Positions 17,661 to 26,554 of a stretch of DNA of 64,000 bases are shown one piece after another (the first letter of the stretch is position 1; every line of letters begins with the position of its first letter). A program made the translations under genes and the position numbers. Source of the DNA: Streptomyces sp. CBMA152 (GTDB lineage: Bacteria > Actinomycetota > Actinomycetes > Streptomycetales > Streptomycetaceae); contig NZ_MECJ01000007.1 in NCBI RefSeq assembly GCF_014596475.1, forward strand, positions 124,001 to 188,000. The letters run 5' to 3'. The notes beneath the pieces are model-generated. The model was not told where the DNA came from. It saw only the letters and a list, made by a program, of their open reading frames with translations, and did not search any database.

Positions 17661-17975
17661 TCAGTCGACGTGCAGGACCAGGTCCAGCAGCCCCGGGAAG
17701 CGGGAGTCGAACTCCTCGCGGCGCAGTCGGTTCACCCGCTTGGGCCCGTTGTCGCGCTGCTCGACCAGACCGGCGGCGCGCAGCACCGCGAAGTGGTGGC
17801 TGAGCGCCGCCTTGCGTACGGGCACGTCGAACGAGCCGCAGCTGCGCGTCCACTCCTCCGACTCGGCGAGCTCGCGCACGAGTTGGAGGCGGACGGGGTC
17901 GCCGAGCGCGTCCAGCGCCGTGATCAGCGGAACCTTCTCGGGATGGGTGTGCTCGGGGGCCGCGCGATGGGTCAT
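17661..17975 (-). CDS. ArsR-family winged-helix regulator
   Basis: This is a 104-residue one-domain regulator with ITALDALGDPVRLQLVRELAES, a recognition region VRKAALSHHFAVLRAAGLVEQRDN and wing RVNRLRREEFDSRFPGLL. It carries no cysteine cluster typical of metal-sensing ArsR/SmtB proteins; the single Cys is in TRSCGSFD. That makes a metal sensor less likely; redox or organic-ligand sensing would fit the neighbouring quinone oxidoreductase-like gene. It is divergent from that gene with a near-perfect 46-bp inverted repeat between them. The ATG at 17973-17975 is preceded by GAAGGAAAG; the open frame extends upstream but would run through the operator. Confidence 0.9.
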   Translation of the reverse strand: MTHRAAPEHTHPEKVPLITALDALGDPVRLQLVRELAESEEWTRSCGSFDVPVRKAALSHHFAVLRAAGLVEQRDNGPKRVNRLRREEFDSRFPGLLDLVLHVD

Positions 17976-18035
17976 CGGGTGTTCCTTTCTTCCTTCGGCT
18001 TCGTCGGCCGGTCCTTGCCTGGCGCCTTGCCTGGT

Positions 18036-18081
18036 GTTCGATGAGGGTCGTACACTCCCGAGTGTTCGACCTTCATTGAAC
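18036..18081. promoter_or_regulatory. 46-bp inverted-repeat operator for the ArsR-type regulator
   Basis: Two 22-base arms (18036-18057 and 18060-18081) are inverted copies with 19 of 22 positions matching, separated by CC. Each outer arm reads GTTC(G/A)ATGA(G/A)GGTCG. The site lies 60 bp from the regulator start and 28 bp from the oxidoreductase start, so it overlaps or abuts both promoters. Confidence 0.8.
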
Positions 18082-18109
18082 ACTTTATGCGGCGAGGGGG
18101 AACCACGTC

Positions 18110-19084
18110 ATGCGTGCGATTCAGGTCAGCGAGCTGGGCGGTCCGGAAGTACTGCGGTTGGTGGAGGCCGAGGTGCCCGCGCCCGGGCCGGGCGAGGTCG
18201 CGATCGACGTGGCGTACGCCGGGGTCAACTTCGCCGAGGTGAAGGCCCGTTCCGACGGCTACCGGGTCACGTCCCTGCCGTTCGTGCCGGGCCTTGAGGT
18301 CTCCGGGCGGGTACGAGCGCTCGGCGCGGGCGTGGAAGGCCTCGCGGTCGGCCAGGAGGTCGCCGCGATGGCCGAGGGCGGCGGCTACGCGGACGTCGCC
18401 GTGGTCGCGGCCGCCACCGTCTTCCCGGTGCCCGAGGGTGTCGACCTGCGTACGGCCGCGACGCTGCCGACCGTCCTGCCGACCGCGCACGCGCTGATCC
18501 ACGAGGTGGGGCGGCTGCGCGGCGGTGAAACGGTGCTGGTCCAGGGCGCGGCGGGCGGTGTCGGCACGGTCGTCGGCCAGCTCGCGAAGCTCGCGGGCGC
18601 GGGTGCCGTGTACGGCGTGGTGTCCAGCGAGGCCAAGGCCGCGTACGCGCGTGAGCACGGGTACGACGACGCGTTCCTCACCGACACCTTCGCCGAGGAC
18701 GTACGCCGGGCGACCGGCGGCCGGGGCGTCGACCTCGTCCTCGACCCGGTCGGCGGCGAGACCCTGCGCCGGGGCCTCGACGCGCTGGCCCTGTTCGGCC
18801 GGCTCGTCTCGTACGGCAACGCGGGCGGCGAGGACGCTTGGCAGGTCGGCCAGCCCGAGCTGTACCCGCGCGCCCACTCGGTCTCCGGCTTCTCGATCCT
18901 GACCCTGGCGCAGGGCGCGCCGGGCGCCCTGCGCGAGATCGCGGGCAGGGCGTTCGCCCTGGCGGCGGACGGCCGGGTGAAACTCCCGGTGACGGCCGAG
19001 TTCCCCCTGGAGGAGGCGGCAGAGGCTCACCGTTTGATGGAGGGCCGCACATCGACGGGGAAGCTGCTGCTGCGGGTCAACTAG
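18110..19084 (+). CDS. quinone oxidoreductase-like MDR (zinc-independent alcohol dehydrogenase superfamily) protein
   Basis: This 324-residue medium-chain reductase has PFVPGLEVSGRVRALGAGV and the NADPH-binding loop [20 protein letters not shown] (143-162). No structural or catalytic zinc cysteines are visible, so it belongs with the quinone oxidoreductase (QOR/CurA-like) branch that reduces quinones or enones with NADPH. The start ATG is at 18110 after GAGGGGGAACC. It is probably repressed by the divergent ArsR protein through the 46-bp palindrome. Physiological substrate unknown; detoxification of electrophiles or quinones is a reasonable inference. Confidence 0.92.
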   Translation: MRAIQVSELGGPEVLRLVEAEVPAPGPGEVAIDVAYAGVNFAEVKARSDGYRVTSLPFVPGLEVSGRVRALGAGVEGLAVGQEVAAMAEGGGYADVAVVAAATVFPVPEGVDLRTAATLPTVLPTAHALIHEVGRLRGGETVLVQGAAGGVGTVVGQLAKLAGAGAVYGVVSSEAKAAYAREHGYDDAFLTDTFAEDVRRATGGRGVDLVLDPVGGETLRRGLDALALFGRLVSYGNAGGEDAWQVGQPELYPRAHSVSGFSILTLAQGAPGALREIAGRAFALAADGRVKLPVTAEFPLEEAAEAHRLMEGRTSTGKLLLRVN

Positions 19085-19157
19085 TCGGCTGCGGCGCCCC
19101 CATGCTCTTAAGGGGCGCGGGGAACTGCGCGACCAGCCCCCACCGGTCCGCAGCCGA
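19085..19157. repeat. Interspersed palindromic repeat, copy C (inverted orientation)
   Basis: The core is present once in reverse orientation (19111-19130), followed by the gaccagcccccaccgg module. Outer arms TCGGCTGCGG (19085-19094) and CCGCAGCCGA (19148-19157) are perfect inverted repeats. It lies between the convergent 3' ends of the oxidoreductase and the DUF5937-ArsR gene. Confidence 0.85.
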
Positions 19158-19175
19158 AGAACACACCCCCGTGCC

Positions 19176-20267
19176 TCAGCGAAGCACCCCTTCCAAAAAG
19201 TCACTGCCCAGGCGGGCCACCACCGCCACGTCCAGCTGATGCAACACATAGCGCCCACGCCGCTGCGTAGTGAGAAGGCCCGCCTTCTTCATCACAGAAA
19301 GATGCCGGGACACTTCAGGCGCGCTGATCCCGTACGAGTCCGCCAGCTCGCTGGTCGTATACGCACCCCGTGCAAGACTGCGGCACAGCCGCATCCGCAT
19401 CGGGTGCGCCACCGCTTCGAGCCGCGCCTTCACCACGTCCACCGGCGCGGACCCGCCCAACTCGCCGGTGGACACCGGGTACTGGACCACCGGCTGCCAC
19501 CCCGGCGCGTGCAGCGCGAACAGATGGGGCCAGCCGAACGCGGTGGGGATGAACGTCAGCCCCGTCCCCGCCGCGCTGGTGCGCCCGTGGCTGAGCTTGT
19601 CGACGACGACCCGCTCGCGGCCCTCGTGCTGTTCGAGCGTGACCGCGCCCGACACCGCGCCGATGGCCTCGGCCGCGCCCTTGCGCTTCAGGAGCTCCGT
19701 CTTGTGCCGTGCGTCGGTGGCCAGTTGGACCCGTACGCGCTTCCAGGTGTCGCCGAAGAACGCCTCGTCGCAGTCTTCGAGCAGCCGCCGTATCCACGCG
19801 CGCGCCCCCGGCGGATCGAGCAGGACCCGCTTGACGAAGGCGGCCTGGCGCGGGCCGCGCGCCGCCGCGAGCTCCAGGGCCCGGTTCCGCATCCGCTCGT
19901 CGACCAGCGGGGACGGCGCCCCCGTGTTGTAGAGGCTGCTGGCGCAGGAGATCTCAAGCGCCGCCGCCACGTACTTCTCGTCGTCCATCCGGTCGAGGTC
20001 GTCCAGTTCCTCGGTCAGGGTCTCGCGCGGCTGGGAGGGCAGCAGGATGTCGGAGCGCGTGGAGCGCCACAGGAAGTCCGCCTCGTGCAGCCGGTCGGCG
20101 AGCTCCGGCTTGAGCCCGCCCGCCGTCGTGGTGATCCAGCCGTGCAGCCGGGCGTGGTGCGCGGGCTCGGAGAGCGCGTGCAGGGCGGCGCCCAGCTCCG
20201 CCAGGGGGGAGGGCCCGAAAACGATCCGCTCCGGCGGCAGTCCGGTGATGTCGATGCACACGCTCAT
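19176..20267 (-). CDS. DUF5937 protein with C-terminal ArsR-type HTH
   Basis: This is a 363-residue regulator. A DUF5937-type N-terminal region (about 1-260) begins MSVCIDITGLPPERIVFGPSPLAELGAALH. The C-terminal ArsR winged helix is LEAVAHPMRMRLCRSLARGAYTTSELADSYGISAPEVSRHLSVMKKAGLLTTQRRGRYVLHQL. Such long ArsR proteins are widespread in actinomycetes, and the large N-terminal part presumably binds an effector. The ATG at 20265-20267 is chosen because it starts the conserved domain; upstream in-frame codons run through the palindrome. It is divergent from a 75-codon small gene, with an 11-bp perfect inverted repeat between them. Confidence 0.88.
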   Translation of the reverse strand: MSVCIDITGLPPERIVFGPSPLAELGAALHALSEPAHHARLHGWITTTAGGLKPELADRLHEADFLWRSTRSDILLPSQPRETLTEELDDLDRMDDEKYVAAALEISCASSLYNTGAPSPLVDERMRNRALELAAARGPRQAAFVKRVLLDPPGARAWIRRLLEDCDEAFFGDTWKRVRVQLATDARHKTELLKRKGAAEAIGAVSGAVTLEQHEGRERVVVDKLSHGRTSAAGTGLTFIPTAFGWPHLFALHAPGWQPVVQYPVSTGELGGSAPVDVVKARLEAVAHPMRMRLCRSLARGAYTTSELADSYGISAPEVSRHLSVMKKAGLLTTQRRGRYVLHQLDVAVVARLGSDFLEGVLR

Positions 20268-20301
20268 GCGCCCATGGTGCACCGCCGCACCGACAACGCC
20301 C

Positions 20302-20330
20302 CGTCGATTGACGCCCCTGGTCAATCGACG
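20302..20330. promoter_or_regulatory. Perfect 11-bp inverted repeat, probable ArsR operator
   Basis: CGTCGATTGAC (20302-20312) and GTCAATCGACG (20320-20330) are perfect inverted repeats separated by 7 bases. The site lies 35 bp upstream of the DUF5937-ArsR start and 35 bp upstream of the small gene start. TTGAC motifs occur within both arms and could serve as -35 elements on either strand. Confidence 0.75.
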
Positions 20331-20364
20331 TGCCGGGAGGCCGGGACAGGCGCAGCCTGGATGC

Positions 20365-20592
20365 ATGGACGCCATTCAGCAGCAGATGCTCGACACCTAC
20401 CGCGCGGCCCGCCTCCAGGAGCCCGCGCCGCCCCTGCCGGGCCAGCACGACATCCGGACCCTGCGCGAAGCGCGCGACTACCGGCGCTTCGAGGCGGTCC
20501 TCGCCGGCCACCTCGCCCACGGCCGCCTGCGTGCCGCCCTCGCCCGCCTCCTGCCCACCCCGCGCCACCACCGCACCCCGGCCTGCCACTGA
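20365..20592 (+). CDS. small conserved-looking protein divergent from ArsR regulator, function unknown
   Basis: This predicted 75-residue protein is Arg/Ala-rich, with HDIRTLREARDYRRFEAVLAGHL and a C-terminal LRAALARLLPTPRHHR. It has no signal peptide or membrane segment. The ATG at 20365 lies 35 bp from the inverted-repeat operator, and the gene ends 10 bp before the convergent aldolase-family gene. Coding-type GC bias and its position opposite an ArsR regulator make it likely a real target gene. I do not recognise a family. An alternative ATG at 20361 is in a different frame. Confidence 0.6.
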   Translation: MDAIQQQMLDTYRAARLQEPAPPLPGQHDIRTLREARDYRRFEAVLAGHLAHGRLRAALARLLPTPRHHRTPACH

Positions 20593-20602
20593 GCGCCCGG
20601 CC

Positions 20603-21790
20603 CTAGCTCAACCTCCGTACGAACTCGGCCACCGCGTCCCGAACGTCCTCGGCCGACCACTGAAGGCCCGGTTCCGTCACCGTCACTTCGGTGTACGCGA
20701 CCCCGGGCGGGCCGCCCGCGGGCGCGGGGAACCAGCGGCGGAAGAGTGCCACGCCCGTCTCCTCGGCCTGGCCGAGCCCGGCGTCGTCCAGGGCGTCCGC
20801 CTCGTACGGCAGCCACACCTGGAACTGGTGGGTGTGCGGCACCTCCGGGTTGATCCGGAACCACGGCACGCCCGCCTTCGTGAAGCCGTCCGCCAGCCCC
20901 TCGGCCACTACGCGCGCGTGGGCGACGTACGACGGCAGCTTCGGCAGCTCGCGGTCGAGCCCGACCAGCGCCGACAGGGCCGCCGGATACTGCTGGAAGA
21001 GCTGGCCCCCGTAACGGTGGCGCCAGGTGCGGGTCTCCTCGACGAGCGACTCGGGGCCGACGAGGGCGGCGCCCGACAGACCGCCCAGGGACTTGTAGTA
21101 CGACACGTAGACGCTGTCCGCGAGCCGTGCGATCTCCTCCAGCGGGCGGTCGAAGTGCACGACGCAGTCCCACAGCCGGGCGCCGTCGAAGTGGACCACC
21201 GCGTCGCGCTCGCGGGCCGCCTCGACCACGTCGGTCAGCTCCTGCCAGGTGGGCAGCACGAACCCCGGCTCGCGCAGCGGCAGTTCCAGCATCAGGGTGC
21301 CGAACGGCTCCTCGAAGTCGCGTACCTCCTGGGCCGTGGGCAGCCGGGGCGCGTCCGTCGGGTGGACCGTGCGCAGCCCGCTGACCGTGGTGAAGGCGCG
21401 CCGCTCGTGCACCTCGGGGTGGGCCAGCGGGTGCAGCGCCACCGTCGCGTTCCCGGTGCGCCCGGCCCACGCGCGCAGGGCGGCCTGCTGGGCCATGGTG
21501 CCGGTCGGGAAGAACGCCGCCGCCGGGAAGCCGAGCGCGTCGGCGGTGCGCCGCTCCAGCTCGGCGACCACGCCGTCGCCGTAGAAGTCCGGCATCTCGG
21601 TGGTGTCGTACACAGTGCGCGCGTCGGCCGCGAGGGCGGTCAGCCGCTCGCCCATGCTGAACTCGCCGGGCATCCGGCACAGCGTGCGCTCCGAGGCGCG
21701 CCACGCCGCGAGCCTGCGCCGGCGCGCGTCCTGCTCGCCGCCGCCGTTCGCGCCGGGTTCGGTCTCGATCCGTCCTTGCTGATCTTCCAT
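20603..21790 (-). CDS. threonine aldolase-family PLP enzyme (beta-eliminating lyase family)
   Basis: This is a 395-residue fold-type I PLP enzyme. Seen are FFPTGTMAQQAALRAWAG (93-110), HFDGARLWD (200-208, with the Asp that pairs with the pyridine nitrogen) and the Schiff-base lysine in SVYVSYYKSLGGLSGAALVG (Lys233). These match low-specificity L-threonine aldolases, which split threonine or allo-threonine to glycine and acetaldehyde. An N-terminal extension of about 45 charged residues is unusual compared with the 340-residue typical enzymes. The ATG is at 21788-21790. It is divergent from the panC operon by 117 bp. Confidence 0.88.
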   Translation of the reverse strand: MEDQQGRIETEPGANGGGEQDARRRRLAAWRASERTLCRMPGEFSMGERLTALAADARTVYDTTEMPDFYGDGVVAELERRTADALGFPAAAFFPTGTMAQQAALRAWAGRTGNATVALHPLAHPEVHERRAFTTVSGLRTVHPTDAPRLPTAQEVRDFEEPFGTLMLELPLREPGFVLPTWQELTDVVEAARERDAVVHFDGARLWDCVVHFDRPLEEIARLADSVYVSYYKSLGGLSGAALVGPESLVEETRTWRHRYGGQLFQQYPAALSALVGLDRELPKLPSYVAHARVVAEGLADGFTKAGVPWFRINPEVPHTHQFQVWLPYEADALDDAGLGQAEETGVALFRRWFPAPAGGPPGVAYTEVTVTEPGLQWSAEDVRDAVAEFVRRLS

Positions 21791-21907
21791 GGTCCGATCA
21801 TCACCCACAGCCTGTGGATAACCACAGGGGTTATCGAAACCTGGGCGTAGCATGACGGGGAAATCGTCCGGTACCCCTCGCGGACTGGAACGGAAGGCCC
21901 CCGCCGC

Positions 21908-22807
21908 GTGAACGCACAACCAGAGACCCGCCCAGCCCGCCTCACCGTCGGCGTCGTCGGTGCCGGCCGGGTCGGCCCTGCCCTCGCCGCCTCGCTCCAG
22001 CTCGCCGGGCACCGCCCGGTCGCGGTCTCCGGGGTGTCGGACGCCTCCGTGCGCCGGGCGGCCGCCCTGCTGCCGGACGTGCCCCTGATGGCGCCCGCCG
22101 ATGTGCTGGCCGCCGCCGACCTGGTGCTGCTCACCGTCCCCGACGACGCGCTCCCGGGCCTGGTGGAGGGCCTCGCGGAGACCGGCGCCGTACGCCCCGG
22201 ACAGCTGATGGTGCACACCTCCGGGCGGTACGGGACGGCCGTCCTGGCGCCCGCCACGCGCGCGGGCGCGCTCCCGCTGGCCCTGCACCCCGCGATGACC
22301 TTCACCGGGACCAGCGTCGACGTCCAGCGCCTGGCCGGGTGCTCGTTCGGCGTCACCGCGCCCGAGGAGCTGCGGCTGGCCGCCGAGGCGCTGGTCATCG
22401 AGATGGGCGGCGAGCCCGAGTGGATCGAGGAGGAGAACCGCCCGCTCTACCACGCGGCCCTCGCCCTCGGCGCGAACCACCTGGTCACCCTGGTGGCCCA
22501 GTCCATGGAGCTGCTGCGCACCGCCGGTGTCGCGGCGCCCGACCGGATGCTCGGCCCGCTGCTCGGCGCCGCGCTCGACAACGCGCTGCGCTCCGGCGAC
22601 GCGGCCCTGACCGGCCCCGTCGCGCGCGGTGACGCGGGCACGGTCGCGGCGCACGTGGCCGAGCTGCGCAAGCACGCCCCCGCCGCCGTCGCCGGCTACC
22701 TGGCGATGGCCCGTACGACCGCCGACCGGGCACTCGCCCACGGCCTGCTGAAGCCCGAGCTCGCCGAGGACCTGCTGGGCGTGCTCGCGGACGGAGAGAA
22801 CCGATGA
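21908..22807 (+). CDS. DUF2520 Rossmann-fold (NADP-dependent oxidoreductase-like) protein
   Basis: This 299-residue protein has an N-terminal dinucleotide-binding fold, [20 protein letters not shown] (12-31), and a helical 6-phosphogluconate-dehydrogenase-like C-terminal domain (DUF2520) with [24 protein letters not shown]. It overlaps panC by 4 bp (ATGA) and is the first gene of the cofactor operon. DUF2520 genes next to panC are widespread. A ketopantoate-reductase-like role in pantothenate synthesis is a possibility, since reductases of the same overall fold act there, but it is not established. The GTG start at 21908 gives MNAQPETRP as the N-terminus. Confidence 0.88.
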   Translation: MNAQPETRPARLTVGVVGAGRVGPALAASLQLAGHRPVAVSGVSDASVRRAAALLPDVPLMAPADVLAAADLVLLTVPDDALPGLVEGLAETGAVRPGQLMVHTSGRYGTAVLAPATRAGALPLALHPAMTFTGTSVDVQRLAGCSFGVTAPEELRLAAEALVIEMGGEPEWIEEENRPLYHAALALGANHLVTLVAQSMELLRTAGVAAPDRMLGPLLGAALDNALRSGDAALTGPVARGDAGTVAAHVAELRKHAPAAVAGYLAMARTTADRALAHGLLKPELAEDLLGVLADGENR

Positions 22808-23790
22808 GCCGACTGGTCCGCACCGCCGCCGAGCTGGCCGCCCTGGAGCGCGCCGGGCGCCGCGCCGTCGTCATGACCATGGGCGCCCTGCACGAGGGCC
22901 ACGCCACCTTGGTGCGCACCGCGCGCGAGACGGTCGGGCCCGACGGCCAGGTCGTGGTCACGGTCTTCGTCAACCCGCTCCAGTTCGGCGCGGGCGAGGA
23001 CCTGGACCGCTATCCGCGCACCCTGGACGCGGACCGCGAGATCGCCGAACGGGCGGGCGCCGACGCCGTGTTCGCGCCCTCCGTGGACGAGGTGTACCCC
23101 GGCGGGGACCCGCAGGTCCGCATCACCGCCGGGCCCATGGGCGAGCGCCTGGAAGGGGCCTCGCGCCCCGGCCACTTCGACGGCATGCTCACCGTCGTCG
23201 CCAAGCTGCTCCACCTCACCGCGCCCGACCTCGCGCTGTTCGGCCAGAAGGACGCCCAGCAACTCGCCCTGATCCGGCGGATGGTGCGCGATCTGAACTT
23301 CCCCGTCGACATCGTGGGCGTCCCGACCGTCCGCGAGGACGACGGGCTCGCGCTCTCCAGCCGCAACCGCTACCTGTCGCCGGCCGAGCGCACCACCGCG
23401 CTCGCCCTCTCGCGCGCGCTGTTCGCGGCCCGCGACCGGCTCACCGCCGAACACGCCCTCCACGCGCGCGCCGCCGCCTCGCACGCGGGCGCCGGGCGCG
23501 CCGTCGCGCTCTCCCGCATCGGCGAGGCCCGCGCGGCCGCCGACGCGTACGCGGTGGAGGCCGCGGGTCCCTCCCCGGCCGTCGTGCGGGCCGCCGCCCA
23601 GAGCGTCCTCGACGAGGCCGCCAAGGCGGAGCCCCCGATCGAACTCGACTATCTGGCGCTGGTCGACCCGGCGACGTTCGGCGACGCCGAGGAGGGCTTC
23701 GCCGGTGAGGCGGTCCTCGCGGTCGCCGCGCGCGTCGGCACCACCCGCCTCATCGACAACATCCCGCTGAGTTTCGGAGCCCCCGAATGA
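22804..23790 (+). CDS. panC: pantothenate synthetase (pantoate--beta-alanine ligase)
   Basis: This 328-residue cytosolic ligase joins pantoate and beta-alanine using ATP via pantoyl-adenylate. Visible motifs are [12 protein letters not shown] (25-36, HxGH-type), VFVNPLQFG (54-62), [12 protein letters not shown] and the [13 protein letters not shown] segment that replaces KMSKS. It starts at an ATG overlapping the DUF2520 stop, and its own stop overlaps nadB (ATGA). It is longer than the usual 280-300 residues because of an Ala-rich insertion around residues 190-250 ([20 protein letters not shown]). Confidence 0.96.
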   Translation: MSRLVRTAAELAALERAGRRAVVMTMGALHEGHATLVRTARETVGPDGQVVVTVFVNPLQFGAGEDLDRYPRTLDADREIAERAGADAVFAPSVDEVYPGGDPQVRITAGPMGERLEGASRPGHFDGMLTVVAKLLHLTAPDLALFGQKDAQQLALIRRMVRDLNFPVDIVGVPTVREDDGLALSSRNRYLSPAERTTALALSRALFAARDRLTAEHALHARAAASHAGAGRAVALSRIGEARAAADAYAVEAAGPSPAVVRAAAQSVLDEAAKAEPPIELDYLALVDPATFGDAEEGFAGEAVLAVAARVGTTRLIDNIPLSFGAPE

Positions 23791-25538
23791 CCAGGACGAC
23801 CGACGGTCCGACCCCGACCGGAATACGGCTGGACGCCCCCGCCCCCGGCTGGGCCATCGACGCGGACGTCGTGGTCGTGGGCTCGGGCGTCGCGGGCCTC
23901 ACCGCGGCCCTGCGCTGCACCGCCGCGGGCCTCGCCACCGTCGTGGTGACCAAGGCCCGGCTCGACGACGGCTCCACGCGCTGGGCGCAGGGCGGCATCG
24001 CGGCGGCGCTCGGCGAGGGCGACACGCCCCAGCAGCACCTGGACGACACGCTGGTCGCGGGCGTGGGCCTGTGCGACGAGAACGCGGTGCGCGCCCTGGT
24101 CACCGGGGGCCCGGACGCGCTCCGCCGACTGATCGCCACCGGCGCCCGGTTCGACACCGACGAGTCCGGCGCGATCTCCCTGACCCGCGAGGGCGGCCAC
24201 CACCGCCGCCGCATCGCCCACGCGGGCGGCGACGCCACCGGCGCCGAGATCTCGCGCGCACTGGTCGAGGCGGTCCGCGAACAGGCCGTACGGACCATCG
24301 AGAACGCCCTCGTACTCGACCTGCTGCGGGACGAGGACGGGCGTACGGCGGGCATCACCCTGCACGTCATGGGCGAGGGCCAGCACGACGGCGTGGGAGC
24401 CGTCCGCGCCCCCGCCGTGGTGCTCGCCACCGGCGGCATGGGCCAGGTCTTCTCGGCCACCACCAACCCGGCGGTCTCCACCGGCGACGGCGTCGCCCTC
24501 GCGCTGCGCGCGGGCGCGGAGATCTCCGACCTGGAGTTCGTCCAGTTCCACCCCACGGTGCTCTTCCTCGGCGCCGACTCCGAGGGCCAGCAGCCGCTGG
24601 TCTCCGAGGCCGTACGGGGAGAGGGCGCCCACCTCGTCGACGCCACCGGGACCCGCTTCATGCTGGGGCAGCACGAGCTGGCCGAGCTCGCCCCGCGCGA
24701 CATCGTCGCCAAGGCCATCACGCGCCAGATGCAGCTGCACGGCACCGAGAACATGTACCTGGACGGGCGGCACTTCGGCGCCGAGATGTGGGAGCAGCGC
24801 TTCCCGACCATCCTCGCCGCCTGCCGCGCGCACGGCATCGACCCGGTCACCGAGCCGATCCCGGTCGCCCCGGCCGCCCACTACGCCTCCGGGGGCGTGC
24901 GTACCGACCTGCGCGGCCGCACCACGGTTCCGGGCCTCTACGCGTGCGGTGAGGTCGCCTGCACCGGTGTGCACGGCGCCAACCGGCTCGCCTCCAACTC
25001 CCTTCTGGAGGGCCTGGTCTTCGCCGAGCGCATCGCGGCGGACATCGCCGCGGACATCGCGGAGGGCGGCCACGCGCGCGTGGCCGTCGCCGAGGCCGCC
25101 GTCCCTGCCGAGGACGCGCCCCTCTGCCCCCTCCTCGCGCCCGAGACGCGCATCCAGATCCAGCGCGCCATGACCAACGGCGCCGGAGTGCTCCGCTCCG
25201 CCGACAGCCTCGCCGAGGCCGCCGCCCGCCTGGAGGCGATCCGGGCCGGTGCCGACGGCTTCGACGAGCGCAAGGCCGCCGAGCCCGGCGTGGAGGCGTG
25301 GGAGACCACCAACCTGCTGCTGGTCGCGCGCGTGCTGGTGGCCGCGGCCGCCGCCCGCGAGGAGACCCGCGGCTGCCACTGGCGCGAGGACCGGCCCGAC
25401 CGCGACGACCAGGACTGGCGCCGCCACCTCGTCGTACGGGTGAAGCCGGACCGTACGCTCGACCTCCGCCGTACCGATTCAGCAGACTTCCCCCCGACGG
25501 TCGCTCCGACCGTCTCCGACGCCCCCAGGGAGCCGTAA
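23787..25538 (+). CDS. nadB: L-aspartate oxidase
   Basis: This 583-residue flavoprotein oxidises L-aspartate to iminoaspartate, the first step of de novo NAD synthesis. The FAD-binding start is [17 protein letters not shown] (27-43). Also visible are [30 protein letters not shown], and the active-site region [20 protein letters not shown] and [11 protein letters not shown], with [29 protein letters not shown] near the C-terminal FAD contact. Its start overlaps panC by 4 bp, and nadC begins 2 bp after its stop. nadA is not in the window. Confidence 0.96.
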   Translation: MTRTTDGPTPTGIRLDAPAPGWAIDADVVVVGSGVAGLTAALRCTAAGLATVVVTKARLDDGSTRWAQGGIAAALGEGDTPQQHLDDTLVAGVGLCDENAVRALVTGGPDALRRLIATGARFDTDESGAISLTREGGHHRRRIAHAGGDATGAEISRALVEAVREQAVRTIENALVLDLLRDEDGRTAGITLHVMGEGQHDGVGAVRAPAVVLATGGMGQVFSATTNPAVSTGDGVALALRAGAEISDLEFVQFHPTVLFLGADSEGQQPLVSEAVRGEGAHLVDATGTRFMLGQHELAELAPRDIVAKAITRQMQLHGTENMYLDGRHFGAEMWEQRFPTILAACRAHGIDPVTEPIPVAPAAHYASGGVRTDLRGRTTVPGLYACGEVACTGVHGANRLASNSLLEGLVFAERIAADIAADIAEGGHARVAVAEAAVPAEDAPLCPLLAPETRIQIQRAMTNGAGVLRSADSLAEAAARLEAIRAGADGFDERKAAEPGVEAWETTNLLLVARVLVAAAAAREETRGCHWREDRPDRDDQDWRRHLVVRVKPDRTLDLRRTDSADFPPTVAPTVSDAPREP

Positions 25539-25540
25539 CC

Positions 25541-26551
25541 GTGAGCACCCCCGACGAACACCGTCCCGAGCCGGTGGACGTACCGCTGATCCAGATCGGC
25601 GCCCCCGCCGGTGCAGGCGGCTGCGGCGACGACTGCGGCTGCGGCGACGAGGACGTCTACGAGTGCGGGCTCGACCCCTCGCTCGCCGTGCTGCTCGCCG
25701 AGGCGGGCCTGGACCCCGTGCAGGTCGAGGACGTCGCGCACGTCGCCATCGAGGAGGACCTGGACGGCGGCGTGGACGTGACGACCGCGGCGACCGTGCC
25801 CGAAGAGGCCGTCGCCACCGGTGACTTCACCGCGCGCGAGGCGGGTGTCGTCTGCGGTCTGCACATCGCCGAGGCGGTCCTGTCGATCGTCTGCACCGAG
25901 GAGTTCGAGGTCGAGCGGCACGTCCAGGACGGCGACCGCGTCGAGGCCGGGCAGAAGCTGCTCAGCGTCACCACCCGCACCCGCGACCTGCTCACCGGCG
26001 AGCGCAGCGCGCTCAACCTCATGTGCCGCCTGTCCGGCATCGCGACCGCCACGCGCGCGTGGGCGGACGCGCTTGAGGGCACCAAGGCCAAGGTCCGCGA
26101 CACCCGCAAGACCACGCCGGGGCTGCGCGCCCTGGAGAAGTACGCGGTCCGCTGCGGCGGTGGCGTCAACCACCGGATGTCGCTCTCGGACGCCGCGCTG
26201 GTCAAGGACAACCACGTGGTGGCGGCGGGCGGCGTCGCCGAGGCGTTCAAGGCCGTACGGGAGGCGTTCCCGGGCCTGGCGATCGAGGTCGAGGTCGACA
26301 CGCTCGACCAGGTCGGCGAGGTCCTGGCGGCGGGCGCCGACCTGATCCTGCTGGACAACTTCACCCCGGAGCAGACCGCCCAGGCCGTCGAACTCGTCGC
26401 CGGGCGCGCCTTCCTGGAGTCCTCGGGCCGCCTCACCCTGGACAACGCCGCCGCGTACGCCGCGACCGGCGTCGACTACCTGGCGGTGGGCGCGCTCACC
26501 CACTCCTCCCCGATCCTCGACATCGGCCTCGACCTCCGCGAGGCGGAGTAA
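25541..26551 (+). CDS. nadC: nicotinate-nucleotide pyrophosphorylase (carboxylating; quinolinate phosphoribosyltransferase)
   Basis: This 336-residue enzyme converts quinolinate and PRPP to nicotinate mononucleotide. Core motifs are EEDLDGGVDVTT, RDTRKTTPGLRALEKYAVRCGGGVNHRMSLSD (read in two parts: RDTRKTTPGLR and HRMSLSD), LVKDNHV and the C-terminal SSGRLTLDNAAAYAATGVDYLAVGALTHS-type phosphate site. An extra acidic Cys-rich N-terminus contains Cys28, Cys32, Cys34 and Cys42, which is not needed for catalysis in characterised enzymes. The GTG start at 25541 follows AGGGAGCCGTAACC. It sits in the panC-nadB-nadC-coaX operon. Confidence 0.96.
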   Translation: MSTPDEHRPEPVDVPLIQIGAPAGAGGCGDDCGCGDEDVYECGLDPSLAVLLAEAGLDPVQVEDVAHVAIEEDLDGGVDVTTAATVPEEAVATGDFTAREAGVVCGLHIAEAVLSIVCTEEFEVERHVQDGDRVEAGQKLLSVTTRTRDLLTGERSALNLMCRLSGIATATRAWADALEGTKAKVRDTRKTTPGLRALEKYAVRCGGGVNHRMSLSDAALVKDNHVVAAGGVAEAFKAVREAFPGLAIEVEVDTLDQVGEVLAAGADLILLDNFTPEQTAQAVELVAGRAFLESSGRLTLDNAAAYAATGVDYLAVGALTHSSPILDIGLDLREAE

Positions 26552-26554
26552 CCG

